A stretch of 64,000 nt of DNA from Clostridium ljungdahlii DSM 13528 (GCF_000143685.1 NC_014328.1:2232001-2296000), one strand, 5' to 3'. Shown: positions 53,092 through 62,661, numbered from the stretch's first letter. Numbers and translations: made by a program. The notes: a model not told the origin generated them from the letters alone.

Positions 53092-53987
53092 AAATTTGCA
53101 CACCTCCTTTTAAGCATATCTGAAAAGGCTTCTAATCTAGTATTAAAACCTGCTTCTCCAGTTTGTTCATCTATTTTTAATATAAGCATAGGAAAATCTT
53201 TTAACCTATTTTTAATAAGTTCAATTACTACGGAATCTATTCCGCAGGCAAAAGAAGAGATGTATATTATACCATCTACTTTTTTATTTTCTGCTGCATA
53301 AGTGGAAAAACCATAAGAATTTCTAGCAAAATGCCAAAATGGTTTTTTAAACAGATGCTCTACTTCACTGTTTATTATGCTTTTATTTATACTTTCTTCT
53401 GTAACTATGCCGATACCGAGTTTGTTTAATTTTTTTACTATATTCATATTGGTAAAGGTGTCATATAAGTTGTAAGGATGACTTACTAATGCAGTTTTTA
53501 TAGGAAAACCATTGGTATCTATGGATAACTTATAATTTTCTTGGGTACTTAATGCTTTTTTATAGGCATTATTTATGCTAAAAATATTTTTAGTAAATAT
53601 CAAACCGGCTTTTAATAACCAGTTTCTACATTTAGTTTTAGAAAAAGCATATATAGGGTAGGTTAATAATGGAGGCATATTGGGAATATCATTTGTTATC
53701 ATTTCTGGAAGACCGCAAAATTTTGGACATATAAATTCTCTTTTTTGTAGTTGCATTATTCTAGGAATAAGCATGATGTCACATTTATCCTTTATTGAAG
53801 CTGCGTGACCATGAAATACTTTTATTGGGAGACATGCTTCATCTACACAGTATTTTGTTCCAAGATTAAGTATATATTTATCTGTATCTTGGGATGTTAC
53901 TATCTCAGCTCCAAGTTCTTTAAAGAATGTTTCTATAAAAATGTGATATTTACAATACAATAATCCTTTAGGAATACCTAGTTTCAT
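53088..53987 (-). CDS. CoA-activase-related Fe-S protein (DUF2229)
   Basis: A 299-residue protein paralogous to the next gene, with MKLGIPKGLLYCKYHIFIE, CVDEACLPIKVFHGH, PKFCGLPEMI and DEQTGEAGFNTRLEAFSDM. The start at 53987 matches the usual MK-GIP-LLY opening. A longer frame from 54023 cannot be excluded, since neither has an ideal ribosome site. First gene of the three-gene operon. Confidence 0.72.
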   Translation of the reverse strand: MKLGIPKGLLYCKYHIFIETFFKELGAEIVTSQDTDKYILNLGTKYCVDEACLPIKVFHGHAASIKDKCDIMLIPRIMQLQKREFICPKFCGLPEMITNDIPNMPPLLTYPIYAFSKTKCRNWLLKAGLIFTKNIFSINNAYKKALSTQENYKLSIDTNGFPIKTALVSHPYNLYDTFTNMNIVKKLNKLGIGIVTEESINKSIINSEVEHLFKKPFWHFARNSYGFSTYAAENKKVDGIIYISSFACGIDSVVIELIKNRLKDFPMLILKIDEQTGEAGFNTRLEAFSDMLKRRCANL

Positions 53988-54866
53988 ATATAAGTTGCTG
54001 CTTTTAATAGGGGAGAAGTACATAGAAATTTCTAAGCAGCAATTCCTCCAATCTTTTATGATTAAATATTTACATTTGTATATTTTGCCATAATTCCTTG
54101 AATTTATTCAATCTTCATGAAATATTATTTTTTTACTTTGCAGAATAAATATTATGTAAAGTAAAAGATGAACTTATAAAAAGGCTATTTTGTGAGCTAT
54201 CTGATGGCTACTATCCTCAACACTCTCATCTTCCGGCTGAGTCTAAGAATCACTTGATAAATATATGAATTGTACTGAAAAAAATGTTTTTAAAAAAGTT
54301 TTCGACTATAAAATACAAGTTAGGAGTATTTCTATTTTCTAATTTTATAAATAAGAGGGTATATAATATCTAAAAATAAATCATAATTCTGCAAATATTA
54401 CTCAAAAAGATTAATGACAAGAAATAGGAAAGAATAAAGTAGAAAAATGAATCCACAAAGTTATGCCCATATTGTGGAAATATTTCAATTTGATAAAAAT
54501 TGAATTTTTCATACAATGAGATACATATATTTTTAAATTAAAAATGAATTACTTTAATTTCAAATATTCTTTTTTAAAATTTGAAATACAAATTGAGAAT
54601 ATTATCAATTGAAATAAAAATTTAATGCATAGGATATATTTTTACAAATTAATACATAGAAAGCATGTAGCATAAAATAGCACGTAATTTAAAGAAAATC
54701 TGTGACATTAATCAGCATAAAATAGCAATACAAAAAATAATTAACAAATTATTCATATAATATAAAGGCATATAAGAAGGATTTTAGCTTAGTTTTATAG
54801 AATATTAACTTCGCTAAATAACCATTTAGCGAAGTTATACCTAATTTTAGAGAGGGGAATGGCCAT
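53988..54866. other. Long AT-rich gap with possible repeat remnant
   Basis: About 880 bases without a supportable gene. The stretch TATCTGATGGCTAC near 54197-54210 matches the end of the dispersed structured repeat (TATCCGATGGCTAC in copy B), and TCTAAGAATCACTTGATAA follows, so a decayed copy may be present. The rest is very AT-rich. It must hold the promoters of the dehydratase operon and of the recombinase gene. Confidence 0.4.
54807..54836 (+). promoter_or_regulatory. Perfect 13-bp hairpin before the recombinase gene
   Basis: AACTTCGCTAAAT and ATTTAGCGAAGTT flank a four-base loop, 30 bases before the recombinase start. No T-run follows, so it is not a simple terminator. It could be an operator or an mRNA leader structure that hides nothing of the ribosome site. 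Confidence 0.5.
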
Positions 54867-55853
54867 ATGCAGTATAATTTAAGTAATATTTATAATCCTG
54901 AACTTCCACAATGCCTGAATGACTTTTTAAATTACCTTGGAACTATTCGAGGTAAGTCAAAAAATACACAGGATGGATATCAAGTTGATTTAACCATGTT
55001 TTTTAGATTCTTAAAAATATATAGAGGAATTGTTAAGGAAAACTATGAATTTGAAAATATAGATATAAGTGATATAAATACAGATTTTATACGCAAAATA
55101 ACTTTAAGCGATTTATATGCGTTTATATCCTTTGCTGAAAACTATAGAAATAATGGCAATTATGCCAGAGCTAGAAAAGTAGCTTGCTTAAAATCATTTT
55201 TTAAGTACCTTTTTAGCAAAGCTAAATTGATAGATACAAATCCAGCTTTAGAGCTGGAATCTCCTAAAATAGATAAGAGGAACCCTATTTATTTAAGTTT
55301 GAAGGAAAGCAAAATTCTTTTAAATTCTATAGATGGTAAATTTAAAGAAAGAGATTATTGTATCATAACCTTTTTCTTAAACTGTGGAATGAGACTTTCA
55401 GAGCTCTGCAGCATAAATATATCAAAGATTAAGGAAGACACGTTAACTGTAGTTGGAAAAGGAAATAAGGAAAGAACTATATATTTAAACAGAGCCTGCT
55501 TGACGGCTTTAAATAATTATCTTGAAATTAGAAATAAGGATTATGACAAAATAAAAGATAAGGATGCCCTTTTTCTAAGTAAAAATCATACCAGGATAAA
55601 TAAAAGATCTGTGGAAATGATGCTTAAGAAATATTTAAAAAATGCAGGACTTGACAGCAACAAATATACGCCGCATAAATTAAGACACACGGCTGCAACT
55701 CTTATGTATAAATACGGAAATGTAGATATTAGAAGCCTTCAAAAAATATTAGGTCACGAAAATGTATCTACTACTCAAATTTATACTCATGTAGATGATG
55801 AACAATTGAGGGAAGCAGTAAATTCAAATCCTTTAAGCAATGAAGAAGAATAA
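54867..55853 (+). CDS. Tyrosine recombinase (XerC/XerD-like)
   Basis: A 328-residue integrase-family recombinase. The N-terminal SAM-like DNA-binding domain (about 10-125) has FLNYLGTIRGKSKNTQDGY. The catalytic domain carries Arg in CGMRLSELCSI, Lys in GKGNKERTI, HKLRHTAATLM, LGHENVSTTQIYTH and the nucleophile Tyr in IYTH. It is the size of XerC/D and sits next to lexA, not in a phage context, so chromosome-dimer resolution is plausible. GAGAGGGGAATGGCC precedes the ATG. Confidence 0.85.
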   Translation: MQYNLSNIYNPELPQCLNDFLNYLGTIRGKSKNTQDGYQVDLTMFFRFLKIYRGIVKENYEFENIDISDINTDFIRKITLSDLYAFISFAENYRNNGNYARARKVACLKSFFKYLFSKAKLIDTNPALELESPKIDKRNPIYLSLKESKILLNSIDGKFKERDYCIITFFLNCGMRLSELCSINISKIKEDTLTVVGKGNKERTIYLNRACLTALNNYLEIRNKDYDKIKDKDALFLSKNHTRINKRSVEMMLKKYLKNAGLDSNKYTPHKLRHTAATLMYKYGNVDIRSLQKILGHENVSTTQIYTHVDDEQLREAVNSNPLSNEEE

Positions 55854-55855
55854 AG

Positions 55856-55900
55856 AAGTACGTCTGTTCCCTACTCTTTCAAAGAACAGACGTACTTTTT
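55856..55900. terminator. Bidirectional terminator
   Basis: AAGTACGTCTGTTC pairs with GAACAGACGTACTT, followed by TTT, between the recombinase gene and the convergent cysteine-rich gene. Confidence 0.88.
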
Positions 55901-56318
55901 ACTTGGTTTCTTTTTTCTTTTTAATTCTTATAAGGCCAGGATAATCTTCATGAGTTATATCTTTATATTTTTCTCTATCTTCTAAAATTTCTTTTAATCC
56001 ATCTATATCATCAATGAATTGAACATTGATTTTGTCATCTTTTAGATCTGATTGTGAATTTTCATCATCATTTAATTGAGAATGAGAGTCATTATTATTT
56101 TTTGTGCTGTTTTCTAAATCTTCCTCCTGATACTCTTTTACTTCCTCTTTATCATCTATAATTTGGTCAATTTTTATGGCCTTCATATCATACCCTTCCA
56201 TTTCAAGACATTTGCCACAGTTGTCACATTTCTTGTTTGAATCTAAATCGCAGACTTCACATTCACCGCAATTATTGCAGGACTTTTTTTCATCAAATAT
56301 GCAGTATTCTCTATTCAT
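55899..56318 (-). CDS. Small cysteine-rich, acidic hypothetical protein
   Basis: A 139-residue protein. The first 45 residues hold eight regularly spaced cysteines after an initial Cys (CNNCGECEVCDLDSNKKC, then DNCGKC), a likely zinc or Fe-S knuckle. The middle is strongly acidic and asparagine-rich, probably disordered, and the C-terminus is basic (IRIKKKKE). No family is recognised. It is divergent from lexA across a LexA box, so it may belong to the SOS response. AAAGGAGTAC precedes the start. Confidence 0.65.
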   Translation of the reverse strand: MNREYCIFDEKKSCNNCGECEVCDLDSNKKCDNCGKCLEMEGYDMKAIKIDQIIDDKEEVKEYQEEDLENSTKNNNDSHSQLNDDENSQSDLKDDKINVQFIDDIDGLKEILEDREKYKDITHEDYPGLIRIKKKKETK

Positions 56319-56373
56319 ACATAGTACTCCTTTAAATTTTATATAAATATGTATATTAATAATAATCAGTATA

Positions 56374-56385
56374 GAACATAAGTTT
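56374..56385. promoter_or_regulatory. LexA box
   Basis: GAACATAAGTTT matches the Gram-positive LexA consensus GAAC-N4-GTTY. It lies 58 bases before the lexA start, and 56 bases before the divergent cysteine-rich gene, so both could be controlled. Confidence 0.8.
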
Positions 56386-56442
56386 GATATTTGTCAACTT
56401 ATATGATATAATTCACATAAGTAAATTAGAGGGGTGTTTTCA

Positions 56443-57060
56443 ATGACAGAACACAATCGAGATAGACAGTTTCAAATATATGAATTTATCAAGACTCAAA
56501 TTAGGGAGAAAGGATATCCCCCTTCTGTTAGAGAGATATGTGCAGGTGTAGGTTTAAAATCTACTTCTACTGTTCATAGTCATCTAGAAAAATTAGAAAA
56601 AAAGGGCTTTATAAAAAGGGATTCTTCAAAATCTAGAACCATAGAAATTATTAATAGATCTGTTCCTAAAACTACTAAAAAAGAACTAATAGATATACCT
56701 ATTGTAGGAACTATAACAGCAGGAATGCCTATTTTAGCAGTAGAAAATATAGAAGATGTATTTCCCCTTCCAATAGAATATGTAAAAAATAAAAATCAGT
56801 TATTTATACTCAAAGTACAAGGAGAAAGTATGATAGATGCGGGTATATTGGATGGAGATATGTCTATAATAGAACAGACTAATTTTGCTGAAAATGGAGA
56901 TATAGTAGCAGCTTTAATTGACAACGAAGCTACTTTGAAGAGGTTTTTTAAAGAGAAGGATCATATAAGATTGCAGCCTGAAAACGAAAGTATGTCTCCT
57001 ATTATAGTAGATGATTGTAAAATAATTGGTAAGCTGGTAGGAATATATAGAAGGTACTAG
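56443..57060 (+). CDS. lexA: LexA repressor
   Basis: A 205-residue SOS repressor. The N-terminal winged helix has [20 protein letters not shown] (26-45). The self-cleavage bond is Ala93-Gly94 in GTITAGMP, with Ser129 (QGESMIDAG) and Lys166 (EATLKRF) as the catalytic pair. RecA-stimulated cleavage derepresses SOS genes. The ATG at 56443 is chosen with GAGGGG before it, over GTG at 56434 inside that site. dinB follows after 45 bases, so both are probably under the LexA box. Confidence 0.95.
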   Translation: MTEHNRDRQFQIYEFIKTQIREKGYPPSVREICAGVGLKSTSTVHSHLEKLEKKGFIKRDSSKSRTIEIINRSVPKTTKKELIDIPIVGTITAGMPILAVENIEDVFPLPIEYVKNKNQLFILKVQGESMIDAGILDGDMSIIEQTNFAENGDIVAALIDNEATLKRFFKEKDHIRLQPENESMSPIIVDDCKIIGKLVGIYRRY

Positions 57061-57105
57061 ATATTTTTACGTAAATATACAAAGAGGTAAAGTACAGGTG
57101 TAAAT

Positions 57106-58320
57106 ATGCAGAAAGTTATTTTTCTTGTAGATATGAATGCTTTTTTCATAAGTTGTGAGGCAACACGTCATCCTGAAATTATAAATAAGCCTGCTGCAGT
57201 AGCTGGAGATCCTAAAAATCGGTCAGGTATTATTCTAACTGCAAATTATGAAGCACGAAGATTTGGAGTTAAAACAACTATGCTTTTACATCAAGCTCTA
57301 AAGCTCTGCCCAGATATGGTTGTTATTCCCCCTGATCATCAATTTTATAAGCAAAAATCCAGAGAAGTTATGAGTATACTTTCACAGTATACTCCTTCTA
57401 TTGAGCAGAATAGTATTGATGAAGCCTGGCTTGATATGACGGGCTGTGAAGGAATTTTTGGAAAACCGTTTGAATCAGCTAAAAGAATTATGAATCACAT
57501 TAACAGTGAGTTACATTTAAAATGTTCTATAGGTATATCTCAAAATAAGTTCTTATCAAAAATGGCTTCTGATATGAAAAAACCTTCCGGCATTACAGAA
57601 CTTTGGAGGCAGGATATTAAAGTAAAGCTATGGCCACTCCCTATTGAATCTATGTATGGAGTTGGTAGGCAAACTTCACAAAAGCTTCAAAGAATGGGAA
57701 TTAAAACTATTGGCGATCTTGCACTTTTTAGTAGACAACATCTTATAAAAAAGCTTGGCAAAATAGGTGCTGAGATTCATCAGCTTGCAAATGGTATAGA
57801 CATCTCTCCTATAAAACAACATTTAAAAAAGGATATAAAATCAATTAGTAAGTCTACTACATTAGGCGAAGATATTTCAGACATGGAACGTGCAAAAATT
57901 ATTTTGATGAAACTTTCCGATGAAGTTGGAATGATGGCACGTAAATATGGGAAAAAAGGCCATACAATACAAATTAGCATCAAATATTCTAATTTTCAAA
58001 CTATTACTCGGCAAACAACAGTACCTGCAACTTATTTAGTTAAGGAAATTTATTCTACAGGAATTAAGCTTCTTGAGAAAAATTGGAATTTACAATTACC
58101 AATACGGTTATTAGGGATAAGTCTTAGTGGATTTAGTGGAGATACTAGTATACAGCAGATATCAATTTTTAATATGAAAGAAATTAAGTGTGAAGAAAGA
58201 TGTATGAAAGCTGCGGATAAAGTTGACAAAATAGAAAATGCCATTGATAGTATACGAAAAAAGTACGGCTATTCAATAATTAATCGTGCAGTATTGATGA
58301 AGAAAAATAATAAAGATTAA
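57106..58320 (+). CDS. dinB: DNA polymerase IV (Y family)
   Basis: A 404-residue Y-family polymerase. Metal-binding acidic residues are in VDMNAFFISCE and NSIDEAWLDMTG; the little-finger domain follows helix-hairpin-helix motifs (YGVGRQTSQKLQRMGIKTIG). It copies past damaged bases. No beta-clamp motif could be assigned with certainty in the C-terminus. It lies directly after lexA, giving SOS control. Confidence 0.9.
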   Translation: MQKVIFLVDMNAFFISCEATRHPEIINKPAAVAGDPKNRSGIILTANYEARRFGVKTTMLLHQALKLCPDMVVIPPDHQFYKQKSREVMSILSQYTPSIEQNSIDEAWLDMTGCEGIFGKPFESAKRIMNHINSELHLKCSIGISQNKFLSKMASDMKKPSGITELWRQDIKVKLWPLPIESMYGVGRQTSQKLQRMGIKTIGDLALFSRQHLIKKLGKIGAEIHQLANGIDISPIKQHLKKDIKSISKSTTLGEDISDMERAKIILMKLSDEVGMMARKYGKKGHTIQISIKYSNFQTITRQTTVPATYLVKEIYSTGIKLLEKNWNLQLPIRLLGISLSGFSGDTSIQQISIFNMKEIKCEERCMKAADKVDKIENAIDSIRKKYGYSIINRAVLMKKNNKD

Positions 58321-58328
58321 TTCTTTTT

Positions 58329-58377
58329 TAGGGAATATAAGTAAGGCTTTTTTACATATACTTGTATCCCCTATTTT
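58329..58377. terminator. Bidirectional terminator
   Basis: TAGGGAATATAAGTA pairs with TATACTTGTATCCCCTA with a bulge, with T-runs on both sides. It lies between dinB and the convergent Lrp-type gene. Confidence 0.75.
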
Positions 58378-58829
58378 TAGATTTCATCAGGTGGTATTGA
58401 ATAATTATTCTTAATGGTAGAAAGTGTAACTATAGTTTTAGTTCTTAAAACTCCCTTAATTAGTTTTATTTCATTTAAAATCTTTTCAAGAGTTTCTGTG
58501 TCTTCAGTAACAATTTTTAATGCGTAATCGAAGTCACCAGTTAAATAGTGACATTCAATTATTTCATTTTCATTTTGAATAAATTCTACAAATTTGTCTG
58601 TAAAATTTGGATTTTTAAGACTTATAAACATTATCACTGTAATATTTTTATTCATTTTCTTATTGCTAATAATTATAGTATACTTTTCTATTACTCCTGA
58701 TGCATCAAGTTTTTTCAATCTATCACTTACGGCAGGTATTGATAAATTGATTTTACTGCTTATCTCTGAAGCTGAAATTCTGGAATTTTCCTTTAGTAAT
58801 TTTAATATATTAACATCTATAGCATCCAT
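58377..58829 (-). CDS. Lrp/AsnC-family transcriptional regulator
   Basis: A 150-residue regulator: N-terminal helix-turn-helix (DAIDVNILKLLKENSRISAS with EISSKINLSIPAVSDRLKKL) and C-terminal RAM domain (IIECHYLTGDFDYALKIV). Such proteins sense amino acids and form octamers. The ATG at 58829 fits the AGAGG site better than the in-frame TTG at 58838. The target is unknown; the methyltransferase operon at 59-62 kb is on the same strand upstream. Confidence 0.85.
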   Translation of the reverse strand: MDAIDVNILKLLKENSRISASEISSKINLSIPAVSDRLKKLDASGVIEKYTIIISNKKMNKNITVIMFISLKNPNFTDKFVEFIQNENEIIECHYLTGDFDYALKIVTEDTETLEKILNEIKLIKGVLRTKTIVTLSTIKNNYSIPPDEI

Positions 58830-58917
58830 ATTAAGCAAAACCTCTTTTTTAATTTATTAAATATATTATAGTATATAGTTAAAATTATTAAATATATTTC
58901 AGATAATAAAATAAAAA

Positions 58918-58950
58918 ATAAGGCTAAAATATCATTTAACCTTATTTTTT
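58918..58950 (-). terminator. Terminator of the second methyltransferase operon
   Basis: AATAAGGCTAAA pairs with TTTAACCTTATT with one mismatch and is flanked by A and T runs. Confidence 0.7.
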
Positions 58951-59000
58951 AAAACATTTTGTATAAAATTCATTGGATTTCCTAAAAGTTTTAATTTACA

Positions 59001-60026
59001 CTATTCTTTTTTAAAATTATTAGCTGCCTGTACCATAGCTTGTATATTTTTCAGTGGAGTTGTAGTTCCCAAACCACAAGCTGGAGACAATATATGGACA
59101 CCGCTTTTTAAACAATTTTTTGACAAGCTAGTTACTTCTTCTAAAGAACTATTTTGAAGAGAAAAAGTGCTTACATTTCCCATTATGGCTTTATTTGTTA
59201 CATTTTCACACATTTGCTTTATGCTAGTTACAGCATCAAAACTTATAGCATCACTATGAAGTTCATTTAATTCCTTGTAAATACTTTTTAATCTTCCACA
59301 TATATGAACTATAATACCGTATTTTGAATATTTATTTAATCCATCAATTATTTTATTTATATAAAAGAGTCCATATTTTCTAAAAGTGCTAGGACCTAAT
59401 ATTTCACCTGTTCCGCTTGGATCTGAAATAGTAATTAAATCAGCTCCTGCATTTAACTGTGCCCTTCCAAAGTTTATAAGATTATCAGTTACAAAATCCA
59501 TCATTTCATGGGATTCCTTTGGTTTTACTATGAGTTCTTTATAATATTTAACAGGTTCCATAAGAGATGATGCGGTACTAATAGGACCTGTTAAATTAGC
59601 TATAATAGGTATATTTTTATTTTTTCCTTTTAAAAGTTTAATTGTATCTAATACTACTTGAGCTCTGCCACTATGGACCTCTAATTTTTTTAATTTTCTC
59701 CATTCAGTTACTGAATTAATAGCATAAGAAGAAATTCTGGGTTCGCTTATTTTTGTTCCTAAAAATACTTTTGATCCCATACTTTCAGCTTCTATAGTCA
59801 TACAAAAAGGCACTCCAAAATTTTCAAAGCCTCCATTTTCATACATACCTGCAGCCAAATCTGCCATTATTTTTGGACTTGTATGAGCTTCTGGCCATTC
59901 ACAATGGGTTAAGTCCATTACTTCTTCCACTATCATATTCATCATTCCTCCAGGACATATACAAGGAGGTCTATCAACTTTTTTTCTTTTAAGAGATAAT
60001 CCAAGCCTCTCTTTTTCAGATAACAA
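59001..60026 (-). CDS. URO-D-fold methylcobamide methyltransferase, H-x-C...C type
   Basis: A 341-residue MtaA/MtbA/CmuA-type member with the canonical zinc ligands: His241 and Cys243 in IVHICGRLK and Cys317 in LSPACGLGTTTP. In MtaA/MtbA these bind zinc that activates a thiol acceptor; in an organism without coenzyme M the role may instead be demethylation of a thiol-type or other donor. The start is TTG at 60026 with GGTTGGTGG before it. It follows its paralogue by 30 bases. Confidence 0.8.
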   Translation of the reverse strand: MLSEKERLGLSLKRKKVDRPPCICPGGMMNMIVEEVMDLTHCEWPEAHTSPKIMADLAAGMYENGGFENFGVPFCMTIEAESMGSKVFLGTKISEPRISSYAINSVTEWRKLKKLEVHSGRAQVVLDTIKLLKGKNKNIPIIANLTGPISTASSLMEPVKYYKELIVKPKESHEMMDFVTDNLINFGRAQLNAGADLITISDPSGTGEILGPSTFRKYGLFYINKIIDGLNKYSKYGIIVHICGRLKSIYKELNELHSDAISFDAVTSIKQMCENVTNKAIMGNVSTFSLQNSSLEEVTSLSKNCLKSGVHILSPACGLGTTTPLKNIQAMVQAANNFKKE

Positions 60027-60056
60027 AAAACCACCAACCTTTATTTTGAATTTGTG

Positions 60057-61133
60057 TTATACAATAAATGATTTTACCTTTTCAACATCTATTGGGTATC
60101 CAATTTTTCTAACAGTATCCATCATTAATTGTATATTTTCTGAAGGGGTTTCTACAGGTAAACTACACCCGGACATTACCACATAACCTTTTAAACTATC
60201 ATATCCATCTAATACACATTTGGCAACTGTATTTACAATTTCTTTTTTTGTGCCTCCATACATTATATTTGAAGGATCTACATTACCCATTATTTTTACT
60301 TTATCGCCTAGTTCTTCTTTACATTCTTTTAAACTTTCTACATTGTCCATACTAAAACCACTGACACCTATTTTAGAAAGTTTTCCAACGTAGGGCCATA
60401 TTTTTTTAGTTTTACCACATACATGAAGTACACATGTTTTCCCTTGAGATTGTATGAATCGTACAAGCTTTTCTAAATAAGGCATGCAGAATTTTTCAAA
60501 ATGTTTTGGGCTAACTACAGTGCAAGAGGATAAAGGTTCTGAAATAGTAATAGAAAGTCCTAAACTCATTACAACTTTTGCGTATTCTATACATGTCTGT
60601 AAGGAAAGTTCACAAAGCTTATGTACGGCCTCTGGATTTTTAAAAAATAGTCTTGTCATGTTTTCTATTCCTACAAGGAAAAAGGCATTTGAAAATGGTC
60701 CTACTATACCTCCAGAACAAGCAACTTCTTTCCCAACTTTATCAACTAAATACTTCATCGCCTCAATATATACGGGCAACCTGCCATCTTTATAAGGATT
60801 TGCTATTTTTATTTTATCTATATCATCAATATTTTTTATGGCCGGTTTTAAGAGATCAGCAGTATTATCTTCTGGAAATGTAAGCTCACATCCCATAGCT
60901 TCTGCCCAAGCATATAAATCTGTGAATACTCTTAATCCATCCATATGAAATTTTTTATACGCTGCTATTTGTGCCTCAGCTATAGCTTGTCCGCTAGTAT
61001 TAAAATCTGAAATCTTGCAGCCATAAATTCTTGCTACGCCGTTAGCTATATTAGGATTGCAGGGTAACCTATCTGCTTCTTGCTTTTTATTTAATGCTAT
61101 AGATCTTTCTATAGGTGTCATTTGATCTTCCAT
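60057..61133 (-). CDS. URO-D-fold methyltransferase, H-x-C...C type
   Basis: A 358-residue protein with zinc ligands His237 and Cys239 (VLHVCGKTK) and Cys323 (MSGCSLPVETP), placing it with MtaA/MtbA rather than the H-x-D proteins in the first cluster. Other landmarks are LPCNPNIANG near the N-terminus and GPFSNAFFLVG. It follows the corrinoid gene by 15 bases, so it is the likely direct partner. ATAAGGGGAGATCAAAATT precedes the ATG. Confidence 0.8.
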   Translation of the reverse strand: MEDQMTPIERSIALNKKQEADRLPCNPNIANGVARIYGCKISDFNTSGQAIAEAQIAAYKKFHMDGLRVFTDLYAWAEAMGCELTFPEDNTADLLKPAIKNIDDIDKIKIANPYKDGRLPVYIEAMKYLVDKVGKEVACSGGIVGPFSNAFFLVGIENMTRLFFKNPEAVHKLCELSLQTCIEYAKVVMSLGLSITISEPLSSCTVVSPKHFEKFCMPYLEKLVRFIQSQGKTCVLHVCGKTKKIWPYVGKLSKIGVSGFSMDNVESLKECKEELGDKVKIMGNVDPSNIMYGGTKKEIVNTVAKCVLDGYDSLKGYVVMSGCSLPVETPSENIQLMMDTVRKIGYPIDVEKVKSFIV

Positions 61134-61148
61134 AATTTTGATCTCCCC

Positions 61149-61808
61149 TTATATAGTTTCTGATGTTTGTTTTTTAATTAAAGCTTTAGCTCGTTTAGCG
61201 GCTTTTGAAGCATCTAAGGTATAAGCATCTGCCCCTATTTTATCTGCAAAGTTTTGAGATATAGGGCCTCCGCCCACCATGACTGATATTTTGTCTCTTA
61301 TGCCTTCTTTTTTCAAAAGGTTTATTACCTCAGCCATGCCATCCATAGTAGTAGTCATAAGAGTTGACAGTGCAATAATTGAGGCTCCTACTTCTTTGGC
61401 TTTATTTACAAAATCTATAGGAGGTATATCTCTTCCTAAGTCTATAACTTCAAATCCTTCTGTTTCCATCATTATTTTAACTAAGTTTTTACCTATATCG
61501 TGAGTGTCTCCTTCTACTACACCAATTACTACTTTAGCTTTATTTTCAGTTTCTTCTTTTTCCAAATGCGGTTTTAATATATCTAAACCAGAATACATAG
61601 CATCAGAGCACAAAAGTAGTTCAGGTATATAATATTCTTCTTCTTCATAGAGCTTCCCAGCTCTATTCATGCCATCAGCTAATCCTTTATCTATAGCTTC
61701 ATAAGCATTGATATTATTTTCTACACACTTTTTTGATATTTCTATAGTTTCCTCCTCTTGCATATTTACTACAGAATCAGATAGTTCTTTTAATAAATCA
61801 TCCTTCAT
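61149..61808 (-). CDS. Methyltransferase corrinoid protein of the second cluster
   Basis: A 219-residue corrinoid carrier with a helical cap (about 1-90) and B12 domain: EGDTHDIGKNLV with ligand His103, ALSTLMTTTMDG and GGGPISQNF. It is clearly distinct from the four carriers in the first cluster. With two methyltransferases downstream it forms a complete transfer unit, except that its activator gene upstream is broken. Confidence 0.9.
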   Translation of the reverse strand: MKDDLLKELSDSVVNMQEEETIEISKKCVENNINAYEAIDKGLADGMNRAGKLYEEEEYYIPELLLCSDAMYSGLDILKPHLEKEETENKAKVVIGVVEGDTHDIGKNLVKIMMETEGFEVIDLGRDIPPIDFVNKAKEVGASIIALSTLMTTTMDGMAEVINLLKKEGIRDKISVMVGGGPISQNFADKIGADAYTLDASKAAKRAKALIKKQTSETI

Positions 61809-61849
61809 AATAAAATCATCCTTTCTTAAATTTATATTTGTATATACAA

Positions 61850-62433
61850 TTAGAAATTCAAAGCTTTTACAAAGTGGTCTTGAAAATCGTCTCTTGTTGA
61901 TAACTCTACTATTTTTATATTATTTCTAATAGTGCTCATCTCATTTAGCTTGTCCTCATTTATAAGGGCTATCTTCGCTCCTTCTATAGCTGAATTACCT
62001 ACAAAAGTTATTTTATTATTAAACCCTTTAGGTATAAGGCCTATTTCTTTTATACTTTCAGGATTTATATGATAGCCAAAAGCACCTGCAATCACTATTT
62101 CTTCTATAGATTCAATGCTTATGTCAATTTGCTTTAAGAGCATAGTAATACCTGATGAAATGGCAGCTTTGGCCAGTTGTATTTGTCTTATATCTTTTTG
62201 CGATATATACATATTATCAGTAATATAAAACTTTTTATCTTTTATCCTATCCTTAAGTTTATTTTGTAATTCCTTATTAAATCTTCCGGTACTTAATATT
62301 ACCTTTGGTTCCTATGTCTATAATTACGGGGGGTCTCCATTTTAAATCCAGCCGTTCTAATACATTCCATTAAAGTAGTTTTTCTTTTCACTTTAATTTC
62401 TACATCTCTATTTATAAATTTTACTAAGCACAT
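61850..62433 (-). pseudogene. Broken RACo-type corrinoid activator gene
   Basis: The reading starts at ATG 62433 behind GAGGAGAAAAG and encodes the opening of a 2Fe-2S/ASKHA activator (CLVKFINRDVEIKVKRKTTL), then jumps. A shifted frame reads VIIDIGTKGNI, matching the AIDIGTNGEI motif of the intact protein at 25852, and a third segment (ISQKDIRQIQLAKAAISSGI to the stop at 61850) is the C-terminal DUF4445 part. About two thirds of the gene, including the Fe-S cysteines, has been deleted. The 120-codon C-terminal frame is probably not functional alone. Confidence 0.85.
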
Positions 62434-62661
62434 TTTAACTTTTCTCCTCTAGCTAACTAAATGATATGTAACATTGCATAACCGTATAATACTAGTTCAA
62501 TTATATTCCTATATGTGAAAATTTAACAATAATTATATGTAAAACAAATAATCAACTTGAATAATATAAGATTTTTTTATAGATAAAATTACCAATATAA
62601 TCTATGATAATATTAAAATATGCAATTTATTAAAAATAAAAAGTAAAGAAGGTATTGATAA

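Noticed and set aside
54181..54290. Fourth full copy of the structured repeat
   Set aside because: Only a 14-base end and weak scattered matches remain; the helices cannot be drawn, so it is noted only as a possible remnant.
54867..55853. Tyrosine recombinase as integrase of a mobile element
   Set aside because: No tRNA, attachment repeats or cargo genes are adjacent; it sits by lexA and dinB and has XerC/D size.
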